NCBI RefSeq assembly: GCF_014646075.1
Contig: NZ_BMMT01000009.1
Location: 62,001 to 126,000 of the forward strand
Length of the DNA stretch: 64,000 nt
Direction: 5' to 3'
From: Saccharopolyspora thermophila
GTDB taxonomy: Bacteria; Actinomycetota; Actinomycetes; Mycobacteriales; Pseudonocardiaceae
Shown: piece by piece, positions 18,071 through 26,447 of the stretch
How the letters are laid out: every line of letters starts with the position of its first letter
Numbering within the stretch: the stretch's first letter is position 1
Position numbers and translations under genes: made by a program
The notes under the pieces: generated by a model
Told to the model about the DNA's origin: nothing
The model's input: only the letters and a program-made list of their open reading frames with translations
Databases searched by the model: none

Positions 18071-19087
18071 TCAGCCGCGGGTGTACTTCACCACGTCGAG
18101 CATGCAGTGCTCGTCGTCCGGATCGGGCTCGCCGAGGCAGTCCGCCAGGCGCGCGCGCACCCCGTCAGCGTCCAGGCCGGAGCCGATGACCACCAGCTGG
18201 GTCCGCCGCGGCTCGTCGCGCGCCCACCGCGAGCGGTGGAACCGCAGGAAGTCACCGACGGTGTGCAGGGCGAACTTGTGGCCGTGCCCGGGTGCGGCGA
18301 AGTGCACCTGGCCCTTCATCCGGTAGATCCCGGCCGGGCGGTCGTCGAGGAACCGCATCAGCGCCCGCGGGTTCACCGGCTGCTCGGCGCTGAACGACAC
18401 GCTCTGGTACGCCGCGTGCAGGTGGTCGCCGCAGTCGTCGTCGGCCAGCAGGTCGTCGAAGGACAGCTGGCCCGCGGTGTCCCGCCGGCGGCGCAGCGAC
18501 TCCCGGTCGAACAGCAGCGCCGGGTCCACCCGGCCGTGCGTGGTGGGCAGCACCGGGGTGCCGCCGCTGATGCCGCGCACCAGCTCCAGCATCCGGTCGG
18601 GGTCGGCCGCGCGGTCGATCTTGTTCAGCAGCACCAGGTCGGCGAACCGCAGGTGCTGGTCGATCTCCGGGTGGCGGTGCCGGGTGCGCTCGAACTCCGC
18701 GGCGTCGACCACCTCGACCAGCCCGCCGTAGCTGATCCGCCGGTTGGTGCTGTTGAGCAGCAACCGGACCATGCCGCGCGGGTCGGCCAGCCCGCTGGAC
18801 TCGATGACGATCACGTCGATCCGGCTGCTGGGGCGGGTCAGCCGGGCCAGCAGGTTGTCCAGGCCGCGGGCGTCGACCGCGCAGCACAGGCACCCGTTGC
18901 CCAGCGACACCGAGGCGTCGACCTGGCCGGCCACACTGAGCGCGTCGATGTTGATCTGGCCGAAGTCGTTGACCACCACGCCGATGCGCGCGCCCTGCGG
19001 GTTGCGCAGCAGGTGGTTGAGCAGGCTGGTCTTGCCGGCGCCGAGGAACCCCGCGAGGACGATCACGGGAATCGGCGGCTGCGCCAC
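18071..19087 (-). CDS. CobW/ZNG1-type GTP-dependent zinc metallochaperone (COG0523)
   Basis: A 338-residue G3E-family GTPase. It has Walker A GFLGAGKT (residues 13-20), the metal-binding GCLCC motif (65-69) and the NKID guanine-specificity motif near residue 157, plus a C-terminal CobW domain with histidine-containing loops (APGHGHKF). Family members induced by zinc starvation deliver zinc to client enzymes. GTG at 19087 is preferred over ATG at 19126 because AAAGGCAG lies upstream of it. A Zur-like box sits 124 bp upstream, inside the end of the ribonuclease Z gene, which supports a zinc rather than cobalamin role. Confidence 0.87.
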   Translation of the reverse strand: MAQPPIPVIVLAGFLGAGKTSLLNHLLRNPQGARIGVVVNDFGQINIDALSVAGQVDASVSLGNGCLCCAVDARGLDNLLARLTRPSSRIDVIVIESSGLADPRGMVRLLLNSTNRRISYGGLVEVVDAAEFERTRHRHPEIDQHLRFADLVLLNKIDRAADPDRMLELVRGISGGTPVLPTTHGRVDPALLFDRESLRRRRDTAGQLSFDDLLADDDCGDHLHAAYQSVSFSAEQPVNPRALMRFLDDRPAGIYRMKGQVHFAAPGHGHKFALHTVGDFLRFHRSRWARDEPRRTQLVVIGSGLDADGVRARLADCLGEPDPDDEHCMLDVVKYTRG

Positions 19088-19199
19088 GGGAACTGCCTTT
19101 CGGTCTCGGGGAACGCTCGGGAGCATAGCGAGCCGCTCGGGGGCGGTGGCCGCCCCGAGCCCGCCCGCTCAGCCCGTCGCGCCCGGTGATCGCGGACCA

Positions 19200-20135
19200 T
19201 CAATGGTATCGATAATCGTTTTCGGTTCGAGGTGGGACGGGCACCACGGTCAGGTCGGCGGCGACGACCAACTGCCCGGAGAAGATCGCCGCCGCTTCGT
19301 CGTGGAACCGGCGCGGATCGGTGTAGCGCTGCGAGAAGTGCGTCAGCACCAGGCACCGCACCCCGCTCTCGGCGGCCACCCGCGCCGCCTGCGCGGCGGT
19401 GAGGTGCCGGTACTCGTCGGCCAGCCGAGCGTCCTCCTCGAGGAACGTCGACTCGACCACCAGCAGGTCGGCCCCCTCGGCGATGGCGAACAACCCGTCG
19501 CACAGCCGGGTGTCCATGGCGAAGCCGAACCGCTGCCCCGGCCGGTGCTCGCTGACCTCCGACACGGTCACCAGGCGCCCGTTCACGCGCAGCGCGCCCT
19601 CCCGCTGCAACCGCCCCACGTCGGGGCCGGAGATGCCGAGGGCGGCCAGCCGGTCGGGCAGCAGTCGGCGGCCGTCCGGCTCGACCAGCCGGTATCCGAA
19701 GGTCTCGATCCGGTGGTCCAGTTCCACCGCGTGCAGCGTGCCGAACGGGCCGGTGGCGATCGGGCCGCTCCGCTTGATCGGCCGCTCCCGCAGCTCGGCC
19801 ACCTCCTCGAACGCCGTGGCGTACCGCAGGCGCTGGAAGAACCGCTGCCCGGCGGCCGGGAAGTGTGCCTGGACCGGGTGCGGGACCCGGTCCAGCGAGA
19901 GCCGCTGTACCACGCCCGGCACGCCCAGGCAGTGGTCGCCGTGGAAGTGGGTCAGGCACAGGTGGTCGATGTCGTGCGCGCTGACCCGCGCGTGAATCAT
20001 CTGCCGCTGGGTGCCCTCGCCGGGATCGAACAGGAAACCGGTGCCGTCCCAACGCAGCAGGTAACCGTTGTGGTTGCGGGTGCGGGTCGGCGCCTGGCTC
20101 GCCGTCCCCAGCACCACCAGTTCACGATTCGCCAC
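19200..20135 (-). CDS. rnz: Ribonuclease Z (tRNA 3'-processing endonuclease)
   Basis: A 311-residue metallo-beta-lactamase-fold tRNase Z. The zinc-binding HFHGDH motif is at residues 63-68, and later zinc ligands are recognisable in AMDTR (D), ESTF and LTHFSQRY. N-terminal LVVLGTASQ and [10 protein letters not shown] are typical of bacterial RNase Z. The GTG at 20135 matches the usual protein start better than an ATG at 20198. It removes the 3' trailer from tRNA precursors in the cytoplasm. The last codons (E-N-D-Y-R) coincide with the Zur-like box that precedes the CobW-type gene. Confidence 0.88.
   Translation of the reverse strand: MANRELVVLGTASQAPTRTRNHNGYLLRWDGTGFLFDPGEGTQRQMIHARVSAHDIDHLCLTHFHGDHCLGVPGVVQRLSLDRVPHPVQAHFPAAGQRFFQRLRYATAFEEVAELRERPIKRSGPIATGPFGTLHAVELDHRIETFGYRLVEPDGRRLLPDRLAALGISGPDVGRLQREGALRVNGRLVTVSEVSEHRPGQRFGFAMDTRLCDGLFAIAEGADLLVVESTFLEEDARLADEYRHLTAAQAARVAAESGVRCLVLTHFSQRYTDPRRFHDEAAAIFSGQLVVAADLTVVPVPPRTENDYRYH
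19211..19223 (-). promoter_or_regulatory. Zur-like operator 3, embedded in the 3' end of rnz
   Basis: Read on the minus strand this is GAAAACGATTATC, identical over 13 bases to operator 1 (3835-3847). The flanks also continue the palindrome partially (CG...CG). It is 124 bp upstream of the GTG of the CobW/ZNG1-type gene. It overlaps the last codons of the upstream ribonuclease Z gene, so it is both coding and, probably, regulatory. Confidence 0.65.
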
Positions 20136-20225
20136 GCGCGGAACTCTAGAGACCGCGCGGCTCGTCTCGCCCGGCACCGTGTGGCCAACCGCAGGCACGT
20201 CCGCCCCCCGAGGACGCCAGTGGCA

Positions 20226-21884
20226 CTACTCCTCGGGTGCCTGCGGGCGACCGGAGCGCACCTCGGTCTCGGTGGAGACCGCTTCGCGCCGGGCCTGTTC
20301 GGCGCGGCCGCGGTCCAGCGCCTCGGTCTCCTCGCGGGGGTCGGGCCGCAGCAGGCTGCCGGGCACCGACCGGCCAGCCGCGCCCAGCTGGTTCATCTTC
20401 TTCGGCACGGGAGTGCCCTGGTAGGGCAGCGGCACCGGATGGCCGTGCTCGTCCACCGGCCCCAGCGGCTGGTGGGTCTCGATGAACTCGCCGTGCGGCA
20501 GCCGCCGGATGATGCCGGTCTCCACCCCGTGCTCGAGCACCTCGCGGTCGGCGCGCTGCAACCCCAGGCAGATCCGGTAGGTCACGTAGTAGGCGATCGG
20601 CGGGACCAGCAGCACCCCGAGCCGCCCGGCCCAGGTCGTCATGTTCAGCGACAGCCCGAACACGAAGGCGATGATGTCGTTGACGCCGGAGAGCAGCACC
20701 ACCATGAAGAAGGCGATCGCCATCGCGCCCAGCGCGGTGCGCACGGGCACGTCCCGCGGCCGCTGCAGCAGGTTGTGGTGGGCCTCGTCGCCGCTGAGCT
20801 TGCGCTCCAGGAGCGGGTAGGCCAGCGCGATGGTGAACACCAGGGTGAGCCCGAGGACCAGTGGGAAGAACGGCGCGGGGATGGTGTACGAACCCAGGTA
20901 GACCTCCCACGGCGGCCACAGTCGGCCCATCCCGTCGGTCCACATCATGTACCAGTCGGGCTGGGAGGCCGACGAGACCATCGCCGCCAGGTACGGGCCG
21001 AAGTTCCAGATGGGGTTGATCTGGAAGATGCCGCTCATGATGGCCAGCACGCCGGTCACGACGAAGAACAGCCCGGTGCTCTTGACCGCGAACGACGGCA
21101 TGATCCGCACACCATCCACATTGGACTCGGTGCGGCCGACACCGGGGTACTGGGTGTGCTTCTGGTACCACACGATGGCCAGGTGCACCGCGACGAGGCC
21201 GAGGATCAGGCCGGGCAGCACGAACACGTGGAACAGGTAGAAGCGCGGGATGATCTCGTCGCCCGGGAACTCCGCGCCGAACAGCAGCCAGTGCAGCCAG
21301 GTGCCGATGACCGGGATGGACAGCAGGATCCCGGAGGCGATCCGCAGGCCGGTCCCGGACAGCAGGTCGTCGGGCAGCGAGTAGCCGACGAAGCCCTCGA
21401 ACATGCCGAGGATGAACAGCAGGATCCCGATGGTCCAGTTGACCTCGCGGGGGCGGCGGAACGCGCCGGTGAAGAAGATCCGGAACATGTGCGCCACGAT
21501 CGCCGTCATGAAGATCAGCGCCGCCCAGTGGTGGATCTGCCGGGCGAACAGCCCGCCCCGGACCTCGAAGGAGATGTCCAGGGTGCTCTCGAACGCCCGC
21601 GACATCTCCACCCCGCGCAGGTTGGTGAAGACGCCGTCGTAGGTCACCTCGGCCATCGACGGGTCGAAGAAGTAGGCGAGATAGGTGCCGCTGACCAGCA
21701 GCACGACGAAGCTGTAGAGCGCCAGTTCGCCCAGCAGGAACGACCAGTTCGACGGGAAGACCTTGTTCAGCTGCCGACGCATCCCCGACGCCATGCGGAA
21801 CCGCACGTCCACCTCGTTCGCCTGGTGACGGAGGCTCCGCAGCAGCCTGCTCTCGGGCCTGGTCGGTCGCGTCAACCTGCTCAT
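20226..21884 (-). CDS. Cytochrome b subunit of bc1 complex (QcrB-like), orphan copy
   Basis: A 552-residue integral membrane protein homologous to actinobacterial QcrB. Haem-ligating histidine pairs are visible at H118/H132 (RQIHHWAAL...AHMFRIF) and H219/H234 (FYLFHVF...VHLAIVW). The quinol-site region is PEEW-like WPPWEVY near residue 340. A long polar C-terminal tail (from about residue 480) is typical of actinobacteria. It would oxidise menaquinol in the respiratory chain. No qcrA, qcrC or ctaE gene is adjacent, which is unusual because the canonical gene sits in a qcrCAB cluster. It is therefore probably a second, stand-alone paralogue. Confidence 0.87.
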   Translation of the reverse strand: MSRLTRPTRPESRLLRSLRHQANEVDVRFRMASGMRRQLNKVFPSNWSFLLGELALYSFVVLLVSGTYLAYFFDPSMAEVTYDGVFTNLRGVEMSRAFESTLDISFEVRGGLFARQIHHWAALIFMTAIVAHMFRIFFTGAFRRPREVNWTIGILLFILGMFEGFVGYSLPDDLLSGTGLRIASGILLSIPVIGTWLHWLLFGAEFPGDEIIPRFYLFHVFVLPGLILGLVAVHLAIVWYQKHTQYPGVGRTESNVDGVRIMPSFAVKSTGLFFVVTGVLAIMSGIFQINPIWNFGPYLAAMVSSASQPDWYMMWTDGMGRLWPPWEVYLGSYTIPAPFFPLVLGLTLVFTIALAYPLLERKLSGDEAHHNLLQRPRDVPVRTALGAMAIAFFMVVLLSGVNDIIAFVFGLSLNMTTWAGRLGVLLVPPIAYYVTYRICLGLQRADREVLEHGVETGIIRRLPHGEFIETHQPLGPVDEHGHPVPLPYQGTPVPKKMNQLGAAGRSVPGSLLRPDPREETEALDRGRAEQARREAVSTETEVRSGRPQAPEE

Positions 21885-22215
21885 GTCGGCTCCCCGGCAC
21901 CGCGTCCAGGAACGTCGGCGGGCTGCAGCCGGTTGGTTCGCGGCAGCCGCCGCGTGGCTGGGCGAATCGACATCGCGCCACCGAGCCTACTGCCTCACCA
22001 GGCGCCCGGCAGCTGTGGCGCCGGTCAGGCTCATCGAGGTCACCGGTGCCGAGGCCCTGGGGCGCGGCGCCGACGACAGGCCCGCGTGCCGCCGCAGGTG
22101 CGGCCAGCGGCCCCGCGGGGTACAACGAGGGGCGTCATCCACATTCCACGCGGACAACGGCGTGCCCGGCACGCCTGCGCAGCTGCCCGTCCTGGACACC
22201 GCAGGAGGTGGTGCT
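21885..22215. other. Intergenic region between divergent cytochrome b and monooxygenase genes
   Basis: A 331-bp divergent promoter region. I see no convincing small gene, RNA or repeat in it. An open frame continues upstream of the monooxygenase start, but lacks a ribosome site and family similarity. Confidence 0.5.
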
Positions 22216-23412
22216 GTGAGAATCGTGTGCATCGGAGGCGGACCCGCAGGTTTGTACTTCGCCATCTCGGCGAAGCTGCGCGACGCCGGGCACGACATCA
22301 CCGTGATCGAACGGGACCCGCCGGGGGCGACCTACGGGTGGGGCGTCGTGTACTGGGACGACCTGCTGGACGCGCTCTACCGCAACGACCGGGAGAGCGC
22401 GCAGCGGATCCGGGCCGCCTCGTCGCTCTGGCAGGAGCAGATCGTCACGATGCGCGGGACCGAAGCGGCCTACCTCGGCGGCTACGGCTACAGCGTCAAC
22501 CGGGCGCCGATGCTGGAGATCCTCTCCGAACGCGCCCGCAGTCTCGGCGTCAAGGTCGAGCACGAGCGCGCCGTGGAGGAGTTGTCCGAGGTCGCCGACG
22601 CCGACCTCGTGGTGGTCGCCGACGGCGCCAACAGCAAGATCCGGCAGCACCACCACGAGGAGTTCGGCACCGAGACCACCCAGGGCGGCAACCCCTACAT
22701 CTGGCTCGGCACCGACCACGTTTTCGACATGTTCACCTTCGACTTCGAGGAGACGCCGCAGGGCTGGGTCTGGTGTCACGCCTACCCGTCGAGTTCGGGC
22801 ATCAGCACCTTCATCGTGGAGTGCCAGGAGAAGACGTGGCGGGCGCTGGGCCTGGACCGGCTCGGCTCCGACGAGAGCATGCGCCTGCTGGAGGAGATCT
22901 TCGCGCGCACGCTGCGGGGCGGTTCGCTGATCAGCCAGTCCCGGGGGAAGCCCGCGTCCTGGCAGCGGTTCACGCAGGTCTACAACCAGACCTGGCGGTA
23001 CGGCAACGCGGTGCTCATCGGTGACGCCGCGCACACCACGCACTTCACCATCGGGTCCGGCACGCGGCTGGCCATGATCGACGCGATCATGCTCGCGCAG
23101 ATGCTGTTCGAGTACGACTCCCCGACGAAGGCGCTCAAGGAGTTCGACGAACAGGGGCACAGCGCGCTGCGCACGGCGCAGGCCGCGGCCCGCACCAGCA
23201 TGGCGTGGTTCGAAAACCTCGATTACTACACCGACCGCAACGCGGTGGAGTTCTGCTACGCCATGGCCGGCCGACACGGGGGGCAGCCGCCCTGGCAGTA
23301 CCAGTGGCACCTGATCGCGCAGAACACAGCGGTGCGCAAGGTGCTTCGCCTGCTCAGCACCGGGCGGCGGTTCTACCTCGCCCGGCGCCGCGGCGAGCCG
23401 CTGCGGCGCTGA
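22216..23412 (+). CDS. FAD-dependent aromatic monooxygenase (salicylyl-CoA 5-hydroxylase-like)
   Basis: A 398-residue group A flavoprotein monooxygenase. The N-terminal dinucleotide-binding motif is GGGPAGLYFA (about 7-16), and the second FAD motif is GDAAHTTHFTIGSGT near residue 275. The SGT ending and the overall length resemble the N-terminal half of salicylyl-CoA 5-hydroxylase and 2-aminobenzoyl-CoA monooxygenase. The probable reaction is NAD(P)H-dependent hydroxylation of an aromatic (perhaps CoA-bound) substrate. GTG at 22216 follows AGGAGG by 7 nt. No further ring-cleavage genes are nearby, so the pathway cannot be assigned. Confidence 0.8.
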   Translation: MRIVCIGGGPAGLYFAISAKLRDAGHDITVIERDPPGATYGWGVVYWDDLLDALYRNDRESAQRIRAASSLWQEQIVTMRGTEAAYLGGYGYSVNRAPMLEILSERARSLGVKVEHERAVEELSEVADADLVVVADGANSKIRQHHHEEFGTETTQGGNPYIWLGTDHVFDMFTFDFEETPQGWVWCHAYPSSSGISTFIVECQEKTWRALGLDRLGSDESMRLLEEIFARTLRGGSLISQSRGKPASWQRFTQVYNQTWRYGNAVLIGDAAHTTHFTIGSGTRLAMIDAIMLAQMLFEYDSPTKALKEFDEQGHSALRTAQAAARTSMAWFENLDYYTDRNAVEFCYAMAGRHGGQPPWQYQWHLIAQNTAVRKVLRLLSTGRRFYLARRRGEPLRR

Positions 23413-23432
23413 CCGGCCGGAGGCCGCGGACG

Positions 23433-23464
23433 GGGCGCGCGCGGAACCGCTTCCGCGCGCGCCC
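23433..23464. terminator. Bidirectional hairpin terminator
   Basis: A perfect 14-bp inverted repeat (23433-23446 and 23451-23464) with a four-base CCGC loop lies between the convergent monooxygenase and ABC exporter genes. The last bases overlap the region just before the ABC stop codon. There is no T-tract, as is common in actinomycete terminators. Confidence 0.75.
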
Positions 23465-23466
23465 GG

Positions 23467-25320
23467 TCATGTCGCGATCTGCCCGTTGGGCTGCACCGGC
23501 GCGGCCGGGCGTGCGTCCGGGTGGTGCAGCCGGTAGAGGTGGGCGTAGCCGTTGTCGTTGGCGAGCAGTTCCTCGTGCGTACCGGCCTCGGTGATGACGC
23601 CCCGGTCCAGGTACACGATCTGCTGCGCGTCGCGGACGGTCATCAGGTTGTGCGAGATGACGATCGTGGTGCGCCCGGCCATCAGGCGGCGCAACGGCGC
23701 GAGGATCCGCTCGGCGGCGTCGGCGTCGAGGCTGGTCGTCGGCTCGTCCAGGAGCAGGATCGGCGCGTCGCGGATCATGGCGCGGGCGATGGCGATGCGC
23801 TGCCGCTGCCCGCCCGACAGCAACCGGCCGCGCTGCCCGACGCGGGTGTCGTAGCCGTCGGGCAGGGCCAGGATGAACTCGTGCGCGTCGGCCGCCTCGG
23901 CGGCGCGCACCATCTGTTCGTGGGTGGCGCCGGGCCGCCCGGCCAGGATGTTGTCCGCGACGGTGCCGTCCAGCAGCAGGGTCTCCTGCAGCACGATCGC
24001 GATGTTGGCGCGTAGTTCGTCGAGGTCGAGCTCCCGCAGGTCGTGGCCGTCCAGCAGGATTCGGCCGCGTGTCGGGTCGTAGAAGCGCAGCAGCAGCTTG
24101 GTCAGCGTGGACTTCCCGGCGCCGCTGGCTCCGACCACGGCGGTGGTTTCCCCGGGCAGCGCCTGGAAGGTCACGCCGTGCAGCACGTCGGCCGTGGTGC
24201 CCGGATAGCGGAAGTCGACCTGCTCGACCTGCAGGTGCCCGGTCGTGCGCCCCAGCGGCACCGGGTTCGCGGGGCTGCGCACCAGCGGTCGCTGGTCGAG
24301 CAGGTCGATGATGCGTTCGGCGCTGGCCGCCGCGGCGAAGATCGTGTTGGTCAGCTGGCCGAGGTTGCGTACCGGGCTGTAGAGCTGTGACAGGTAGACC
24401 AGGAACGCCAGCAGCCCGCCCAGGGTGATCCGGCCCGCGGACAGCTCCAGGATGCCCACGCCGAGGATCGCCATCACCCCGAGGACCTCCATCAGGTCCA
24501 CCATGGGGGAGAACAACGCGCCGATGCGGGTGGAGGCCAGGTTGGCGCCCACGCTGCCGCGGCTCTGCCGGACGAAGCGGTCGACCTCGGCGCCTTCCCG
24601 GCCGTATGCCTGGATCAGCGGGGCGTTGCCGAGGCTCTCCTCGGCGACGGTGCTGATCGATCCGCTGCGGCCCCGCACCTCGCGGGAGGCCAGCTTGATG
24701 CGCCGGGCGAAGAACCGGGCGATCGTCCAGAACAGCGGCACCGCGACCAGCGACACCAGCGCCAGGCGCCAGTCGAGGAAGAACAGGACCCCGGTGAACA
24801 GCACGATCTTCACCAGCGACGAGAACGTCTCGGTCACCCCGGACAGCACCAGGCTCTCGATGGCGCCCACGTCACCGGTGAGCCGGGACAGCGTGTCGCC
24901 GATCCGGCGGCGGTCGAAGAAGCTGATCGACAGCGTGTGCAGGTGCCGGAACACCCGCGTGCGCAACCGGTGCAGGAAGTTCTCGCCGATCCAGGCCGCC
25001 AGGTACTGGCCGCCGAAATCGATCGCCCCGCCGACCAGCGTGATCACCGCGTAGGCCGCCGCCACCGCGGGGAAGGCAGCGAAGTTGCGGGGCGTGAGCA
25101 CGTCGTCGATGAGGACCTTGAACAGCCAGATCGCCGCGGTGTCCAGCAGCGGCGAGATCAGCACCAGCAACAGGCTGAGCATCAGCCAGCCGCGGAACGG
25201 TCGGGCGTCCGGCCAGAAGCGGCGGAACACCTCCCGCACCCGCACCACCGGTGCGTGCTCGACCAGACCTTCGGTGTCCCCTTCGGCCGGCCGCAGCAAC
25301 CAGTTCACCAAGCCGGACAC
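23467..25320 (-). CDS. ABC exporter, fused membrane and ATPase domains
   Basis: A 617-residue half-transporter of the MsbA/LmrA class. Residues about 40-330 form a six-helix ABC transmembrane domain type 1, and about 365-600 form the ATPase, with Walker A GASGAGKS, signature LSGGQRQR and Walker B ILLLDEPTTSLD. There is no N-terminal C39 peptidase domain. GTG start at 25320 with GGAGG 7 nt upstream. It probably works as a homodimeric exporter. The preceding gene on the same strand, 88 bp upstream across a strong hairpin, encodes a Trp/Gly repeat peptide, which is the obvious candidate cargo. Lipid or drug export cannot be excluded. Confidence 0.87.
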   Translation of the reverse strand: MSGLVNWLLRPAEGDTEGLVEHAPVVRVREVFRRFWPDARPFRGWLMLSLLLVLISPLLDTAAIWLFKVLIDDVLTPRNFAAFPAVAAAYAVITLVGGAIDFGGQYLAAWIGENFLHRLRTRVFRHLHTLSISFFDRRRIGDTLSRLTGDVGAIESLVLSGVTETFSSLVKIVLFTGVLFFLDWRLALVSLVAVPLFWTIARFFARRIKLASREVRGRSGSISTVAEESLGNAPLIQAYGREGAEVDRFVRQSRGSVGANLASTRIGALFSPMVDLMEVLGVMAILGVGILELSAGRITLGGLLAFLVYLSQLYSPVRNLGQLTNTIFAAAASAERIIDLLDQRPLVRSPANPVPLGRTTGHLQVEQVDFRYPGTTADVLHGVTFQALPGETTAVVGASGAGKSTLTKLLLRFYDPTRGRILLDGHDLRELDLDELRANIAIVLQETLLLDGTVADNILAGRPGATHEQMVRAAEAADAHEFILALPDGYDTRVGQRGRLLSGGQRQRIAIARAMIRDAPILLLDEPTTSLDADAAERILAPLRRLMAGRTTIVISHNLMTVRDAQQIVYLDRGVITEAGTHEELLANDNGYAHLYRLHHPDARPAAPVQPNGQIAT

Positions 25321-25342
25321 GCTCCCACCTCCGTACGCACGG

Positions 25343-25377
25343 GCGTAGCTCCCACCCTGGACGAGTGGGAGCTACGC
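25343..25377 (-). terminator. Strong hairpin between peptide gene and ABC exporter
   Basis: A perfect 13-bp inverted repeat (25343-25355 with 25365-25377, arm GCGTAGCTCCCAC) enclosing a 9-base loop, between the stop of the 55-residue peptide and the ABC exporter start. It lacks a T-run. It could be a partial terminator or an mRNA stabiliser, giving more peptide than exporter mRNA, a common arrangement in precursor/exporter operons. Confidence 0.6.
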
Positions 25378-25408
25378 GTCGAAAGGATCAGCAGAACGTC
25401 AGGGCGCA

Positions 25409-25576
25409 CTAGCAGCCCCAACCGCCCCACCAGCCACCCCAGCACCATCTGCCCCAGTGGCCCCAGTTACCCCAGCAGCCGCGGCCCCAGCGGCCCCAGC
25501 CGCCCCAACGGCCCCAACGGCCCCAGTGGTCGTCCTTGTCCCTCCAATTGGACCTGAAGACGTCCTTGATTCGCAT
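25409..25576 (-). CDS. 55-residue Trp/Gly repeat peptide, putative exported or modified peptide
   Basis: ATG at 25576 to TAG at 25409, a 55-codon ORF with an in-frame TGA just upstream of the ATG. The first 17 residues are charged (MRIKDVFRSNWRDKDDH); the remainder is a Trp/Gly array. Trp recurs every three residues at 18, 21, 24, 27 and 30 (W-G-R/G units), then at 35, 38, 41 and 44. In total there are 14 Trp, 15 Gly, 8 Arg, 2 His and 3 Cys (34, 45, 55, the last being C-terminal). No signal peptide and only a weak ribosome site (GGAATGG) are visible. It resembles a leader-plus-core peptide precursor. No maturase is encoded beside it; the ABC exporter follows. I do not recognise a named family. 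Confidence 0.62.
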   Translation of the reverse strand: MRIKDVFRSNWRDKDDHWGRWGRWGGWGRWGRGCWGNWGHWGRWCWGGWWGGWGC

Positions 25577-26169
25577 AATCGATCACCATTCCGTGTTCGA
25601 TCACGTCGCGAGCCGGAATTACCGTGCCATCCGGCGCGCGCTTGCAGTCGGCGTGAGAACCTGCCTGTTCACATGCCACTCCGAAGCGCGCGATCCGCTC
25701 CCTGGATCGCTTGTTCGGTGGGAGCTGCGCGGCATGTGCCCGGTGGCCGGAATTGGCGGGTGCCGTACACGGCTGCCCGCTACCTCACGCCGGGCCACAT
25801 CCGGCGAGTCGGTCTTCCCCAGTAACCGTGCCTATGGCTGCTGACCGTAGGCCGCTCGTCAGTCCTTGCTGTGACCGGTTCTCACACTAAGGGGTCGCCG
25901 AAGGCAGGACAAGCTGACCGCCAGCGCGTTCCGATGGATTTTTTCGGCTTTTTCGGACGGTCGTGGAGCTCTGGCGGAAAACCGGGCACAAAGTCCCTGT
26001 CGCGCCCGGCGAATTCGCGTTTCGTGCGGTGTGTAGCGGGGTATGAGCGCAGATCCTCTTTATGCTGGTGCCCGCGCTTTCACCGTGTCGAAAAGGTCGT
26101 TGAAAAATTGCGGGAACAGGCGTCGCGGAGAAGAACTTCCACCGCCGCGCAGCGGTCCACAGTGCTCGG
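25577..26169. other. 593-bp intergenic region of lower GC
   Basis: This stretch is clearly less GC-rich than its surroundings, with T-rich patches such as GATTTTTTCGG near 25936 and TCTTTATGCT near 26056. It probably holds the promoter of the Trp/Gly peptide operon. I see no gene with a convincing ribosome site and codon bias, and no tRNA-like fold. Confidence 0.45.
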
Positions 26170-26355
26170 TCAGTTCCCCGCGAACAGGTGCTGGAAGAAC
26201 GTCGTGAGTGAATTGCCCACGGTGCTGATCGCGGTGACCAGCAGATCGAAACCGGACCGCACCACCTCCGCCGCACCGACCGGATCCCGCACCAGCAGCG
26301 CGCCCAGGACGACCACCACGAGCGCCACCGCCACCAGCACGCCCTTGCGGTTCAT
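26170..26355 (-). CDS. Small membrane protein, 61 aa
   Basis: A 61-residue protein with one strong transmembrane helix (about residues 5-21, GVLVAVALVVVVLGALLV) right after the basic N-terminus MNRK. An amphipathic C-terminal segment follows. GGAGG lies 8 nt upstream of the ATG, which supports real translation. Small single-pass proteins of this type are common in Pseudonocardiaceae and are uncharacterised. Function unknown. Confidence 0.68.
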   Translation of the reverse strand: MNRKGVLVAVALVVVVLGALLVRDPVGAAEVVRSGFDLLVTAISTVGNSLTTFFQHLFAGN

Positions 26356-26447
26356 GAGATCAGCCTCCGTCGTTCGGCCACCCCTCCGTTCGATCTCGAC
26401 GAGACCCTACCGGGCGGCACCGCGCACGCCCCGCCGGGCGCACCCGA

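Noticed and set aside
18744-23024. Very long plus-strand open frame (over 1400 codons)
   Set aside because: It lies antisense to CobW-type, rnz and cytochrome b genes and ends inside the monooxygenase in another frame. Long open shadow frames are expected at about 70% GC.
25467-25679. 70-codon minus-strand open frame overlapping the Trp/Gly peptide
   Set aside because: It reads L-G-P repeats in a different frame over the same repeats, with no clear ribosome site. The W-G-x frame has a closer ATG just after an in-frame stop and far more regular composition.
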